This document shows, in pieces, positions 31,264 through 38,082 of a DNA stretch of 38,082 bases. The notes beneath the pieces are model-generated. The model was not told the origin of the DNA and ran no database searches. It saw nothing but the letters and a program-made list of their open reading frames with translations. Location of the stretch: positions 1 through 38,082 of the forward strand of contig NZ_BDBX01000063.1 of the NCBI RefSeq assembly GCF_001613205.1, given 5' to 3'. The position numbers and the translations under genes are program-made. Numbering within the stretch: position 1 is the stretch's first letter; the number at the start of each line of letters is the position of its first letter. The stretch comes from Nocardia sienata NBRC 100364 (GTDB taxonomy: Bacteria; Actinomycetota; Actinomycetes; Mycobacteriales; Mycobacteriaceae).

Positions 31264-32037
31264 ATGGTTCATATGTGGGGGTCGACGAATACCGCGCCGG
31301 ACGCGCCCGATTGGCTCCACGCAGCCCAGCGGGCTTTCACGGAGGTACTGCTCGACCGGGATGCCGACTACCCCTGTCACTTCGGCGTCCGCGGCCAGCA
31401 GGACGGTGAGAACTGGTTCACCGCGGTAGAACCCGGCGGGGAAGGGCCGCGTGGCGTAGGCGGTCTGGCCGAAACCCTGGTCGCCTTCCAGAAACAGGCG
31501 TGGACCGGCCCCAAACGGCAGACGCTGATCGTATTCGCCGGCCCCCCCGACCCGGCGCCGGAACTGGCCACACACGCGGAACAGTTCTGGTCGCTGCTGG
31601 GCCGGCTCACGGCCGCCGATCCCCGGCCCTGGCCGGCGGACCGTACCCAGAACGTAACGGATCCACACTGGCAGTGGTGCTTCTCCGGCGAGCCCTGGTT
31701 CGTCTTCGGCGCGAGCCCGGCCTACCACGCTCGCCGCAGCCGCAATCTGGGCCCCTGCCTCACAGTGATCTTCCAGGTACTGCGGGTCTTCGAAGGGCTG
31801 GACGCGATGTCGGTCGCCGGCGACCGGGCCAAGCACAAGGTCCGCGAACGGCTCCATACCTACGACGAGGTCGGCCCGCATCCGCATCTCGGCGATACGC
31901 TGCACATACCGGATTTCAAATGGCGGCAGTACATGCTGCCCGACGACCAACAGCTGCTGGAGCCGCAGAGCTGCCCGTTCCAGGTGCCCGTCCCGACATC
32001 ACCGGCCGGCGACCACCGGCCACATTCATCCGTTTGA
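31264..32037 (+). CDS. YqcI/YcgG family protein, heme-dependent N-oxygenase-like (GntA type)
   Basis: The 257-residue product starts after GGGAG. The core CFSGEPWFVFGASPAYHARR followed by SRNLGPCLTVIFQVLRVFEG matches the family's F-S-F-C-G-E-P-F-F-x-x-G and R-R-x-x-P segments. Known family relatives include the guanitoxin enzyme GntA, a heme protein that hydroxylates a guanidine nitrogen. His residues around 135 and 155 are candidate heme or substrate contacts. The usual C-terminal D-W family segment is altered. In this operon it may N-oxygenate an amine derived from dcSAM; that is inference. Confidence 0.78.
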   Translation: MVHMWGSTNTAPDAPDWLHAAQRAFTEVLLDRDADYPCHFGVRGQQDGENWFTAVEPGGEGPRGVGGLAETLVAFQKQAWTGPKRQTLIVFAGPPDPAPELATHAEQFWSLLGRLTAADPRPWPADRTQNVTDPHWQWCFSGEPWFVFGASPAYHARRSRNLGPCLTVIFQVLRVFEGLDAMSVAGDRAKHKVRERLHTYDEVGPHPHLGDTLHIPDFKWRQYMLPDDQQLLEPQSCPFQVPVPTSPAGDHRPHSSV

Positions 32038-32054
32038 AGCACCCGTATGGAAGA

Positions 32055-32082
32055 CACCGGGCACCGTTGCACGTGCCCGGTG
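32055..32082 (+). terminator. Hairpin terminator of the biosynthetic operon
   Basis: A perfect 10-bp stem, CACCGGGCAC (32055-32064) against GTGCCCGGTG (32073-32082), with an 8-base loop, 18 bases after the stop of the last gene. It separates the operon from the convergent beta-lactamase gene. Confidence 0.7.
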
Positions 32083-32245
32083 CCACGACCGATTTCCGTT
32101 GGCGACTCCTCGGATCCGACTACCCGTGGACTCGAGGGCGGCGGCGGTGACCCACCGGACCTTCCGCGCCGAGCGACCGCGCCCGCCGCCGTGAGCCGGC
32201 CGTGTCGCACCCTGGTACCTATAATCGGTGCTCGTACGACGCGCG

Positions 32246-33202
32246 TCAGTTGGCCGGACCCGCTCCGAGCGCTTCCACGGCGGCGCGAGCGGCGGAAGCC
32301 ACGAGAGCATTGTCCGGTTCGGCATTCTGCTCGGATTTGGTGGTGAGTACCGCGATGACGAGCGGAGCCCGTCCCGGCGGCCAGGCTATGGCGACATCGA
32401 GGGCAGAACCGTAGGCCGGGGACCCGGTCTTGTTGCCGACCTTCCAGCCGGTGGGCAGCCCCGCCCGGATGCGATCACCGCCGGTCGCGCTGGCCACGAG
32501 CCACGCGGCCAATTGCGCGCGTTCCGGTTCCACGAGGCTGTCGCCGACGACAAGAGCGCGATAGTCGGCGGCCAGCGCTGCCGCAGTGGTGGTGTCGCGT
32601 TCATCGCCCGGGATCGCGGTATTCAGCTCGGTCTCCCAGCGGTCCAGTCGCGAGGTGTCGTCACCGAGGGTGCGCAGGAACGCGGTGAAGCCCGCGGGCC
32701 CGCCGAGGAGTTTCAAGATCTGATTGCCGGCCGTGTTGTCGGACACCGTGATCGCGGCCTCGCACAGGGCGGCGACCGTCATCCCGGTATCGACATGCTG
32801 CTCGGTCACCGGTGAGTAGTCGACGAGATCCGTACGCGGGTACCGGATAACTCGGTCGAAGAACCCCGAGGACAGCGGGTGCTCGTGCAGCAGGGCACCG
32901 CAGGCGAGCCCTTTGAACGTGGAAGCCATCGGGAACCGCTCACCGTCACGATAGGCAACGCTGCGGCCGTCGGCGGTATCGAGGGCGAACACCCCCAGCC
33001 GCGCGCCGTGTGCCGCTTCCAGGTCGGTGAACTGTTGCGTCGTCGCGGCCTGGCCCGTGATGCCCACAGGCGCGGTCACGACCGTGGTACCGGGGTCGGC
33101 ATCACAGGCGGTCGCCGCCGAGAGCGCGGATACCGCCAGCGCGGCGGCAGCGAACCGGCGGCGATCGAATGAGATGAGCTGAACGAGTGCGGAGAATTTC
33201 AC
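32246..33202 (-). CDS. Class A serine beta-lactamase (lipoprotein)
   Basis: The 318-residue enzyme hydrolyses beta-lactams. Catalytic residues align to Ambler numbering with a constant offset of 24: S94-T-F-K97 (S70, K73), S154-D-N (S130), E190 (E166, RWETELN) and K258-T-G (K234). C101 and C147 sit at Ambler 77 and 123, the disulfide pair of TEM-type enzymes; Y129 is at 105. The N-terminus (FAAAALAVSALSAATAC) is a signal peptide with a lipobox-like Cys33, so it is anchored outside the membrane. It resembles nocardial FAR/AST enzymes; spectrum cannot be read from sequence. Confidence 0.95.
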   Translation of the reverse strand: MKFSALVQLISFDRRRFAAAALAVSALSAATACDADPGTTVVTAPVGITGQAATTQQFTDLEAAHGARLGVFALDTADGRSVAYRDGERFPMASTFKGLACGALLHEHPLSSGFFDRVIRYPRTDLVDYSPVTEQHVDTGMTVAALCEAAITVSDNTAGNQILKLLGGPAGFTAFLRTLGDDTSRLDRWETELNTAIPGDERDTTTAAALAADYRALVVGDSLVEPERAQLAAWLVASATGGDRIRAGLPTGWKVGNKTGSPAYGSALDVAIAWPPGRAPLVIAVLTTKSEQNAEPDNALVASAARAAVEALGAGPAN

Positions 33203-33862
33203 CGCCGCAGCACATCATGGCCCCGGTCGGCGGAGCCAATACACAACTCCCGCGTGAACCAGTCGGACTCGATATCGCCGCAGTTCACCGGGGAGACGAA
33301 CGGGTTCCGACAACAGGCACTGCCGACCGCACTCGGCGGGGGTGGCGTGATGGATCGGCATACGCGGTAACGCCGCTGCGAACCTTCGGAAGCGGCGATG
33401 GAGGGTCCGGTCTCGGGCGGCCGGTGCCGTCGGGGTGGATACCGGGTGATGGGGTGAGCACCGGAGCAACCGTGGGCACATCTGCGGCAGGCCCGCCCAC
33501 ATCCGGTCGACAGCTGCCGCACCAGCCGATACTCGTGCCGCCCGACCGGGCGCTGCACCGGCGCCAGAAGATCGCCGGGGCCACGCCCACCGATAACCGG
33601 TGCTCGGCCGCCTGCACCGTCACCGGGACTCCTGCCATTTGCATCCGGGAGCGTGGCGCGAAAAACTGACCGCTCGACCGAATGAGAAGAGGCAAAGAGG
33701 AAAAACCCTGGGCGACAGTGGCTTTGCTCGACATGCGCGGACCCGACCGCTGCTCATCGTGGGTGGCCGGCCGCGCCCGCGTCGGCGACCGCATCGCCCG
33801 ACCCTCCGCCGAACGGCTCCGCCGCGGGTTCGGTGACAGATAGCGCAACAGAGAGGTGTTCA
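33203..33862. other. 660-bp stretch with no firmly supported gene
   Basis: Several frames are open on both strands, the longest 237 codons on the reverse strand, but products are Arg/Pro-rich with no recognisable domain. The most plausible is a 53-codon frame at 33682-33843 with GC-rich third positions. The region is the upstream side of the beta-lactamase gene and may carry its promoter. Confidence 0.4.
33682..33843 (+). CDS. Possible small ORF upstream of the DUF4272 gene
   Basis: Reads MRRGKEEKPWATVALLDMRG from an ATG at 33682 to a TAG 20 bases before the DUF4272 start. Third positions are mostly G or C in its second half. No ribosome binding site of note and no family; chance is possible. 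Confidence 0.22.
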   Translation: MRRGKEEKPWATVALLDMRGPDRCSSWVAGRARVGDRIARPSAERLRRGFGDR

Positions 33863-34510
33863 ATGATCGTTTCGACCCAGGACCGATTGAAGCAGCACGG
33901 GGTGGAAGTGGACTTCCTGCCCGGCATAGCGGAAATCTTCCCCATCCGACTCCGCGAACCCAGCGAGTTGGCCAGACGTACACTCGCCCTGCACGCACTG
34001 CTCGGCGTCATCTTCCATCCGGATCCGAGAGAAATCGCGGAATGGATGAGAGCGGAAAATTTCCTGCAGGAATTGACCGAGCGAGAACGATGGGCTTTCT
34101 CGCTGACCGAGCTGCCCGAAGACGAGATGCTGTGGCGGCAGGAAGCTATGCAATCGAACCTGCTGACCTGGCGAGCCGAGTCTCTGTACGTCCTGCTGTG
34201 GGCCTCGGGGAAAATCCCGGACCTGGCCGACCCCGGCGAGAGGATGGACGGCTCGCTGGTCGGCGGGCACCTACCGGCGCTGGGCGAACCCCTGCAGCCG
34301 TTCATCCGCGACGCCGGGCTACGCCCCAGCGAGGAGATTCTCGCGGAACTGCACTACTACTTCTTCCTGAATCACTTCATGGAGGATATTCACGAGCAAA
34401 CCGGCGAAATAATCGGCGATTTGGAGCCCTTCCTGACATCGGAACGATTCCATGCGCTGCATTGGATCACCTGTGCCGACCAGTCGGAATGGGACGCCGA
34501 CGAAGAGTAG
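33863..34510 (+). CDS. DUF4272 domain-containing protein
   Basis: The 215-residue product starts at the ATG after AGAGAGG (a GTG at 33833 is less likely). It is helical, with the family features REPSELARRTLALHALLGVI, then WRAESLYVLLWASGKIPDLA and ILAELHYYFFLNHFMED. DUF4272 proteins have no known function and often occur as small cytosolic proteins near mobile or immunity-type genes. No such genes are visible here. It is lower in GC than its neighbours in the first third, a possible sign of transfer. Confidence 0.83.
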   Translation: MIVSTQDRLKQHGVEVDFLPGIAEIFPIRLREPSELARRTLALHALLGVIFHPDPREIAEWMRAENFLQELTERERWAFSLTELPEDEMLWRQEAMQSNLLTWRAESLYVLLWASGKIPDLADPGERMDGSLVGGHLPALGEPLQPFIRDAGLRPSEEILAELHYYFFLNHFMEDIHEQTGEIIGDLEPFLTSERFHALHWITCADQSEWDADEE

Positions 34511-34671
34511 TCCCGCACCGTGGCTCCGGTCGCGGTGGGCCTCTTGCCCGGCCCCGAGGAGAATCGTCAGCGCATAGAGGCCCGCGGCGGTCCGCTGCGG
34601 GGGCCGCGCGCGGCGCTCACCACTCGGCGCCGGAGGGCGGCGATCCGCTTCCTGAGCGAAATTCTCGCCGC

Positions 34672-35040
34672 TCACCGCATCCGGGCCTGATTCTCCGGCC
34701 GCTGAGGGGGTTCGGGCCGGTCGGCGCAGGAGGTGATCTGGTCCACGAGTTCGCGCAGCGGGGCCAGGATATCGCTCAGTTCGGCACCGTTGAGCGTGTA
34801 GAGCCGGAGGGTGCCCCGTCGTTCGACGGTGAGCAGTCGCGCCGCCCGCAGGATCTTCAGGTGATGCGAGACAGCCGGCTGGGAGAGACCGATCTGCGCG
34901 GCGATCTCACCCACGCCGGTCTCCCCGCCGGTTCGCAACAGCAGGGCGATGATCGCCTGCCGCCGGTCGTCTCCGAGCGCGGTGAACAGTGGCCCGCATT
35001 CGGTCAGTGTGCCCAGCACACTTTCGGCGGTGGGGGTCAT
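34672..35040 (-). CDS. ArsR family transcriptional regulator
   Basis: The 122-residue product has the ArsR winged helix: LFTALGDDRRQAIIALLLRT, then VGEIAAQIGLSQPAVSHHLK and ILRAARLLTVERRGTLRLYT. The metal-binding Cys pairs of ArsR/SmtB are absent, so it probably senses something else. It overlaps the upstream gene by 4 bases (ATGA) and both are likely controlled by the AT-rich palindromes upstream of that gene. Confidence 0.92.
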   Translation of the reverse strand: MTPTAESVLGTLTECGPLFTALGDDRRQAIIALLLRTGGETGVGEIAAQIGLSQPAVSHHLKILRAARLLTVERRGTLRLYTLNGAELSDILAPLRELVDQITSCADRPEPPQRPENQARMR

Positions 35041-35969
35041 GCCGTCTCCCGGGCCGAGAGACGGTTCCGCAGCTCACGCAGGCGGGTCACCGGCAACGCC
35101 CTGGTTTCGCCCGCGGCGATCCAACCATCGAGCATGAGCCTGGTCTGGTCGGCCACCTTGGTGAAATGGGCTTCCAGATAGCGGTCCAGGTCGAACGGGA
35201 GCAGCACCCGTAACAGCCGCAGCACCGACCCGGCCACCCATTTCGGCGCACGGACCCGGCGTCCGCCGGTTTGCGCGGCGACAACCGCCGCGGCCTCCGC
35301 CCCGGCTTCGACCGCCGATCCCATGTCGGAGAGCAGAGCGGGTAGCGACCAGCCCGCGGCTTCCAGCGCGGCGATATAGGGCACCATCAGCGCGGCGACG
35401 CGTTCACCGGTACCTGCCCGGGCGGAGCGGCGGGCAGGCAGGCCACCGGCGCGCAGGGCGCTCACCACCGTCTCCGCCCGAGCCGGGTCACCGAGCACCG
35501 TCAATGCCGAACCCGGTGGCACCCAGTACGCGATCCCCGGCGCCGGTACCTCATCGGTCAACGGCGCGGAGTAAGCGAACATGGACGGCACCACCTGCAC
35601 GATCCGCTCGGCCGGCCACACCCGCTCCAGCACGGCCCGATCGTTCAGATCCTGCCCGATGGTGACCACGGTCGCCTCGCCGACGGCGTCCCGCAAGCCG
35701 GGCAGCCACGACCCGCGCAGCGCGGTCGAGGACACGCACAGCCAGACCATGTCCCACGGCGCGTCCGGTATCTCGGCGTGGACGCCCTCGGGACGCAGTT
35801 GCTCGGCGACCGGCCCGCCGAACCTGCGCAGCCGATACAGCGTGCGCCCGGTGTCACCCCAACCGGCCCGTCCCGGCTTGACCAGATAGTTCACCGCCGC
35901 GCCACCGCGCCCGAGCCGCAGCCCGAAAACCTGGCCGAGAGCACCGTCGCCCACCACTAGAATCCGCAT
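35037..35969 (-). CDS. Ketopantoate reductase family protein (ApbA/PanE N-terminal domain)
   Basis: The 310-residue protein starts at the ATG 35969. It has the Rossmann loop MRILVVGDGALGQVFGLRLG, then DMVWLCVSSTALRGSWLPGL, and helical C-terminal half. The C-terminal PanE catalytic Lys/Glu region is not clearly recognisable, so it may be a divergent reductase rather than the pantothenate enzyme. It is first in an operon with the ArsR gene, an arrangement seen in actinobacteria. Substrate unknown. Confidence 0.85.
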   Translation of the reverse strand: MRILVVGDGALGQVFGLRLGRGGAAVNYLVKPGRAGWGDTGRTLYRLRRFGGPVAEQLRPEGVHAEIPDAPWDMVWLCVSSTALRGSWLPGLRDAVGEATVVTIGQDLNDRAVLERVWPAERIVQVVPSMFAYSAPLTDEVPAPGIAYWVPPGSALTVLGDPARAETVVSALRAGGLPARRSARAGTGERVAALMVPYIAALEAAGWSLPALLSDMGSAVEAGAEAAAVVAAQTGGRRVRAPKWVAGSVLRLLRVLLPFDLDRYLEAHFTKVADQTRLMLDGWIAAGETRALPVTRLRELRNRLSARETA

Positions 35970-35982
35970 GCGTCCTCCATCC

Positions 35983-36005
35983 AAATATTTAAATGGAAGA
36001 ATATA
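35983..36005. promoter_or_regulatory. AT-rich palindromic operator upstream of the KPR-arsR operon
   Basis: AAATATTT (35983-35990) and ATTTAAAT (35987-35994) are overlapping perfect palindromes in a TA-rich patch that continues to ATATAT (36001-36005), in GC-rich surroundings. ArsR dimers typically bind such sites, and the position 14 bases upstream of the KPR start fits autoregulation. Confidence 0.55.
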
Positions 36006-36111
36006 TGTCTCCACGGCTCCCCGCGGAGCCGGACGCACATCGACTGCGGGCGGTGGAGACCCCCGAAATCGGGCAACTTCGCCCGCTGGTGCGGAATTCA
36101 GAGCTGACATC

Positions 36112-36687
36112 ATGAATCGTATGAACGACCAGGGAAAACCAGTTCTGTACGCCATCGTCACCGGCTCACCCGCCGCCCGGGATGTCGGCAAACTCGTTGC
36201 CCTCGCCCAGGCCGACGGATGGGACGTCTGCGTTGTCGCCTCCCCCGATGGCCGCCGCTTCATCGACACCGAACAGCTGGCCACCCAGACCGGGCACATT
36301 GTCCGCAGTCGATACAAAGAACCCGGCACTCCGGATGTGCTCCCGCCCGCCGACGCCATGATCGCCGCACCGGTCACCTGTAACTCGCTGGCGAAGTGGG
36401 CTGCGGGTATCTCGGACACCCTTCCGCTCGGGCTCTTGGTCGAGGCGGTGGGCAAACAACTTCCAGTAGTGGCGGTGCCGTTCTCCAATCGAGCTCAGAT
36501 CAGTTTTCCAGCCGTCCGAGCAGCCATTCGAAACCTCTCGAACTGGGGGGTCACGATGCTCGTCGGCGACGAGGTATACAAACAGCACGAACCCGGCACA
36601 GGTGAGAGCTACCTCGACCTGTTCCCCTGGGAAACCGCGTGGCGCGCACTGCTCGACCATCCTGCACGTACCGCCGGAAAGCGTTAG
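36112..36687 (+). CDS. Flavoprotein of the phosphopantothenoylcysteine decarboxylase (HFCD) family
   Basis: This 191-residue product (an ATG 9 bases later is an alternative start) has the HFCD fold: PVLYAIVTGSPAARDVGKLV at the N-terminus, then APVTCNSLAKWAAGISDTLP, the usual AP-x-T-x-N-T/S-LA-K flavin/substrate loop, and FSNRAQISFPAVRAAIRNLS. It probably binds FMN. No substrate is evident. It lies next to Scr1-type regulator genes, common neighbours in actinobacteria. Confidence 0.85.
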   Translation: MNRMNDQGKPVLYAIVTGSPAARDVGKLVALAQADGWDVCVVASPDGRRFIDTEQLATQTGHIVRSRYKEPGTPDVLPPADAMIAAPVTCNSLAKWAAGISDTLPLGLLVEAVGKQLPVVAVPFSNRAQISFPAVRAAIRNLSNWGVTMLVGDEVYKQHEPGTGESYLDLFPWETAWRALLDHPARTAGKR

Positions 36688-36710
36688 GCGACCGATCGTG
36701 CCCATTGCGC

Positions 36711-37307
36711 CTATTCGAGCATTACGCCGACTTCGGTGGCGGCTTCGGAGAGGATCGCGGCGACCTCCATGATCAATGGGTTGGCATCGAAACGGGCGCC
36801 CGTCGGCGCGGCAGACCCGTAGATGTCATCGTCGACTGTCACAGCTCGACGCTGCACCGATCCGGGGCCATTGAAGTTGAAGGCGGCCTCCCAGTCGCCG
36901 ATTCGATCCTCGTCGAGCCGGCGCTGCACCAACTCGATGAGCCGCTTGGAGATTTCACTTGCGAACTCGTCGAATATCACTTGGCGTTCGTCGGCAGCCG
37001 GGGTGGGACCGGACCACCGCACCGGTTTCTGCAGCGTGCCGTAGATTCCCTCCAGGATTTCTCCGTGCAGGTCGGCGACAGGACGAAGCGAGTCGTATTC
37101 GTCCGCCCAGCCCAACGCCAGCCGCCGCGCAAGGGCTTTTACACGGCTCCAATGTTCTGCTTCAACAGTTGCGCTCGGTACCAGTCCGAGGCGCGCCTTC
37201 CACTGGTGGCGAAAGTCGCGCGCCGCTGCGGCTGCTTCTCGGTGCAGGTCGTCACGACGGTAGGCAGGCCTGCTAGGACCTGATTCCAGCTGCTCGGGGT
37301 GCTGGAA
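36711..37307 (-). CDS. Hypothetical protein, 3' part of a frameshifted gene
   Basis: The frame is open from 37307 to its TAA/TAG end at 36711 and has no ATG or GTG; the only start codon, TTG at 37115, is internal to a stretch that looks coding (RLALGWADEYDSLRPVADLH). Upstream residues (RRDDLHREAAAAARDFRHQW, VEAEHWSRVKALAR) are continuous in style. It overlaps the end of the ORF at 37273-37497 one frame away, so the two are probably parts of one 261-residue protein joined by a +1 shift. Function unknown; mostly helical. Confidence 0.55.
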   Translation of the reverse strand, partial: FQHPEQLESGPSRPAYRRDDLHREAAAAARDFRHQWKARLGLVPSATVEAEHWSRVKALARRLALGWADEYDSLRPVADLHGEILEGIYGTLQKPVRWSGPTPAADERQVIFDEFASEISKRLIELVQRRLDEDRIGDWEAAFNFNGPGSVQRRAVTVDDDIYGSAAPTGARFDANPLIMEVAAILSEAATEVGVMLE

Positions 37308-37497
37308 TCAGTTCGATGAGTTTGTCGAGTTCCTCGATATAACGCGTATCGGGCTTCTTGTCTTGCCGCAATTTCTTATGGATACCGCCGGCGAAGAACG
37401 AGGCTCGTTCGACCTGGCGACGCACTACCCGTTCCGCGGCCGACAGCGCCGAGTCATCCTCGCGGGTTTCTCTCCGAGCCTTTTTCGGGATCAGCAC
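37273..37497 (-). CDS. Hypothetical protein, 5' part of a frameshifted gene
   Basis: GTG start at 37497; 74 residues (ARRETREDDSALSAAERVVR, then GGIHKKLRQDKKPDTRYIEE), charged and helical. It stops at TAG 37273-37275 immediately after a TCC codon. Reading one base further (TCC-T-AGC) continues into the overlapping frame. No ribosome binding site is clear. No known family. Confidence 0.5.
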   Translation of the reverse strand: MLIPKKARRETREDDSALSAAERVVRRQVERASFFAGGIHKKLRQDKKPDTRYIEELDKLIELIPAPRAAGIRS

Positions 37498-37664
37498 GGC
37501 CGGATAGCACGCTGTCCATCACTCACGCTGACATGGCCTCAGCCGATACGTCCATCGCCCGGCGGGAACTGGCCGTCGTGTAGATATGTGGCTCGGCCGG
37601 ATCGACGGGCGTGAATAGCGGCATCGACTCGTGCGTGCATGGCCGTGCGATACCCCGACCTGAG

Positions 37665-37871
37665 TCAGTCCGACTCGAACTGCCCGTGCCGCACTGCTGA
37701 GGTGAAGTCGTCCCAAGCAGTCGGGCCGAACACGAGCGCCGGCCCAGTGGGATTCTTCGAGTCCCGGACACCAACCTCGGACCGCGCGAGGTGCGCAACC
37801 TCTACACAGTCGCGGCTTGCCGTGCTGCGGCTGCTCTTGAACCAGCGGGCTCCGGATAGATCGGCACTCAC
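37665..37871 (-). CDS. DUF397 domain-containing protein
   Basis: The 68-residue product starts at GTG after GAGGAG. DUF397 features: WFKSSRSTASRDCVEVAHLA, then VGVRDSKNPTGPALVFGPTA and WDDFTSAVRHGQFE. DUF397 proteins usually follow Scr1-type XRE regulators, as here, and are thought to act with them in development or antibiotic regulation. It lies 12 bases after its HTH partner and is transcribed with it. Confidence 0.92.
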   Translation of the reverse strand: MSADLSGARWFKSSRSTASRDCVEVAHLARSEVGVRDSKNPTGPALVFGPTAWDDFTSAVRHGQFESD

Positions 37872-37883
37872 CTGGTTGACTCC

Positions 37884-38082
37884 TCACTCACCGGGCATCT
37901 CACTGGCCAGCCGCTGAATCAACTGGCGACTGTCGTCCCGATCCAGTGCGACACGCTGGACGTCAGCATACGCATCTCGATATTGCTGCACTTCGTCCGG
38001 CTTCTCCAGGTAGAGGGCGCCTGTGTACTGCTCTATGTAAACGACCGGCGGAATCACCGGAACACAGGAGTACCCGCTGTAG
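37884..38082 (-). CDS. C-terminal part of a Scr1-type helix-turn-helix/DUF5753 regulator, cut by the window end
   Basis: The reverse-strand frame reads VIPPVVYIEQYTGALYLEKP then DEVQQYRDAYADVQRVALDR and ends in MPGE before TGA at 37884. The VVY-ET/Q-T-G-LYLE pattern is the DUF5753 domain found after an XRE HTH in actinobacterial Scr1-family regulators. The N-terminal part with the HTH is outside the window. It is the partner of the DUF397 gene just downstream. Confidence 0.85.
   Translation of the reverse strand, partial: YSGYSCVPVIPPVVYIEQYTGALYLEKPDEVQQYRDAYADVQRVALDRDDSRQLIQRLASEMPGE

Noticed and set aside
24647..32037. Classification of the operon as a typical RiPP cluster
   Set aside because: No precursor peptide with a leader was found in the gaps; only the 15-codon upstream frame remains as a weak candidate.
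33285..33998. Reverse-strand 237-codon frame upstream of the beta-lactamase region
   Set aside because: Arg/Pro/Ser-rich with no domain, and it overlaps the better supported DUF4272 gene start.
1..38082. tRNA, rRNA, insertion sequence, prophage or riboswitch
   Set aside because: I saw no cloverleaf sequence, transposase, integrase or recognisable riboswitch core by eye; weakly conserved elements could be missed.

Overview
The window is high-GC DNA with GTG starts, many 4-bp ATGA gene overlaps, leaderless-looking promoters and an actinobacterial gene set: a sucB-lipB-lipA block, an intact oxyR next to ahpCD, Scr1-type HTH and DUF397 genes, and a class A beta-lactamase of the kind found in nocardiae. 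A Nocardia-like mycolate actinomycete is the best fit. This is inferred from content, because no rRNA or tRNA gene is present.

Layout. 1-4380: the 3' end of sucB (lipoyl-bearing E2), a TIGR01777 SDR, a GNAT acetyltransferase, lipB and lipA, closed by a strong hairpin. 4648-5361: a VapBC toxin-antitoxin module with its own palindromic operator. 5458-7288: an ABM monooxygenase, an NTF2-like protein and a divergent TetR. 7276-11281: a four-gene reverse-strand operon (EamA transporter, NmrA-like SDR, lipoprotein, membrane protein) facing a LysR regulator. 11321-13253: a MarR regulator and a divergent MFS pump sharing a promoter built of 15-bp periodic repeats. 13428-15671: oxyR facing ahpC-ahpD, with a LysR T-N11-A palindrome at the oxyR start. 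15742-18079: AraC, a flavodoxin-fold quinone reductase and a VOC protein. 18181-20436: TetR with a twin operator facing a DsrE/PNPOx/NTF2 operon. 20693-22283: TetR and an alpha/beta hydrolase. 22579-23246: a second VapBC. 23504-23953: a small secreted protein.

24603-32082 is the most interesting region. It is a tight co-directional operon of an S-adenosylmethionine decarboxylase-like protein, a SPASM radical SAM enzyme with an unusual CX4CX2C cluster motif, a Rossmann-like protein of the LIC_10091 type, two unrelated-looking ATP-grasp ligases, an MFS exporter and a YqcI/YcgG (GntA-type) heme N-oxygenase-like protein, ended by a hairpin. I read it as a biosynthetic gene cluster for an exported, amine-bearing, peptide-like small molecule, possibly built from decarboxylated SAM and N-oxygenated. 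I do not recognise it as a described pathway. A 15-codon ORF with its own ribosome binding site overlaps the first gene and may be a leader peptide.

32246-38082: a class A beta-lactamase on the reverse strand, a 660-bp stretch with little coding signal, a DUF4272 protein, an ArsR/ketopantoate-reductase-like pair with an AT-rich operator, a PPC-decarboxylase-like flavoprotein, a hypothetical gene split by a +1 frameshift, a DUF397 protein and the 3' end of its Scr1-type HTH partner, cut by the window edge.
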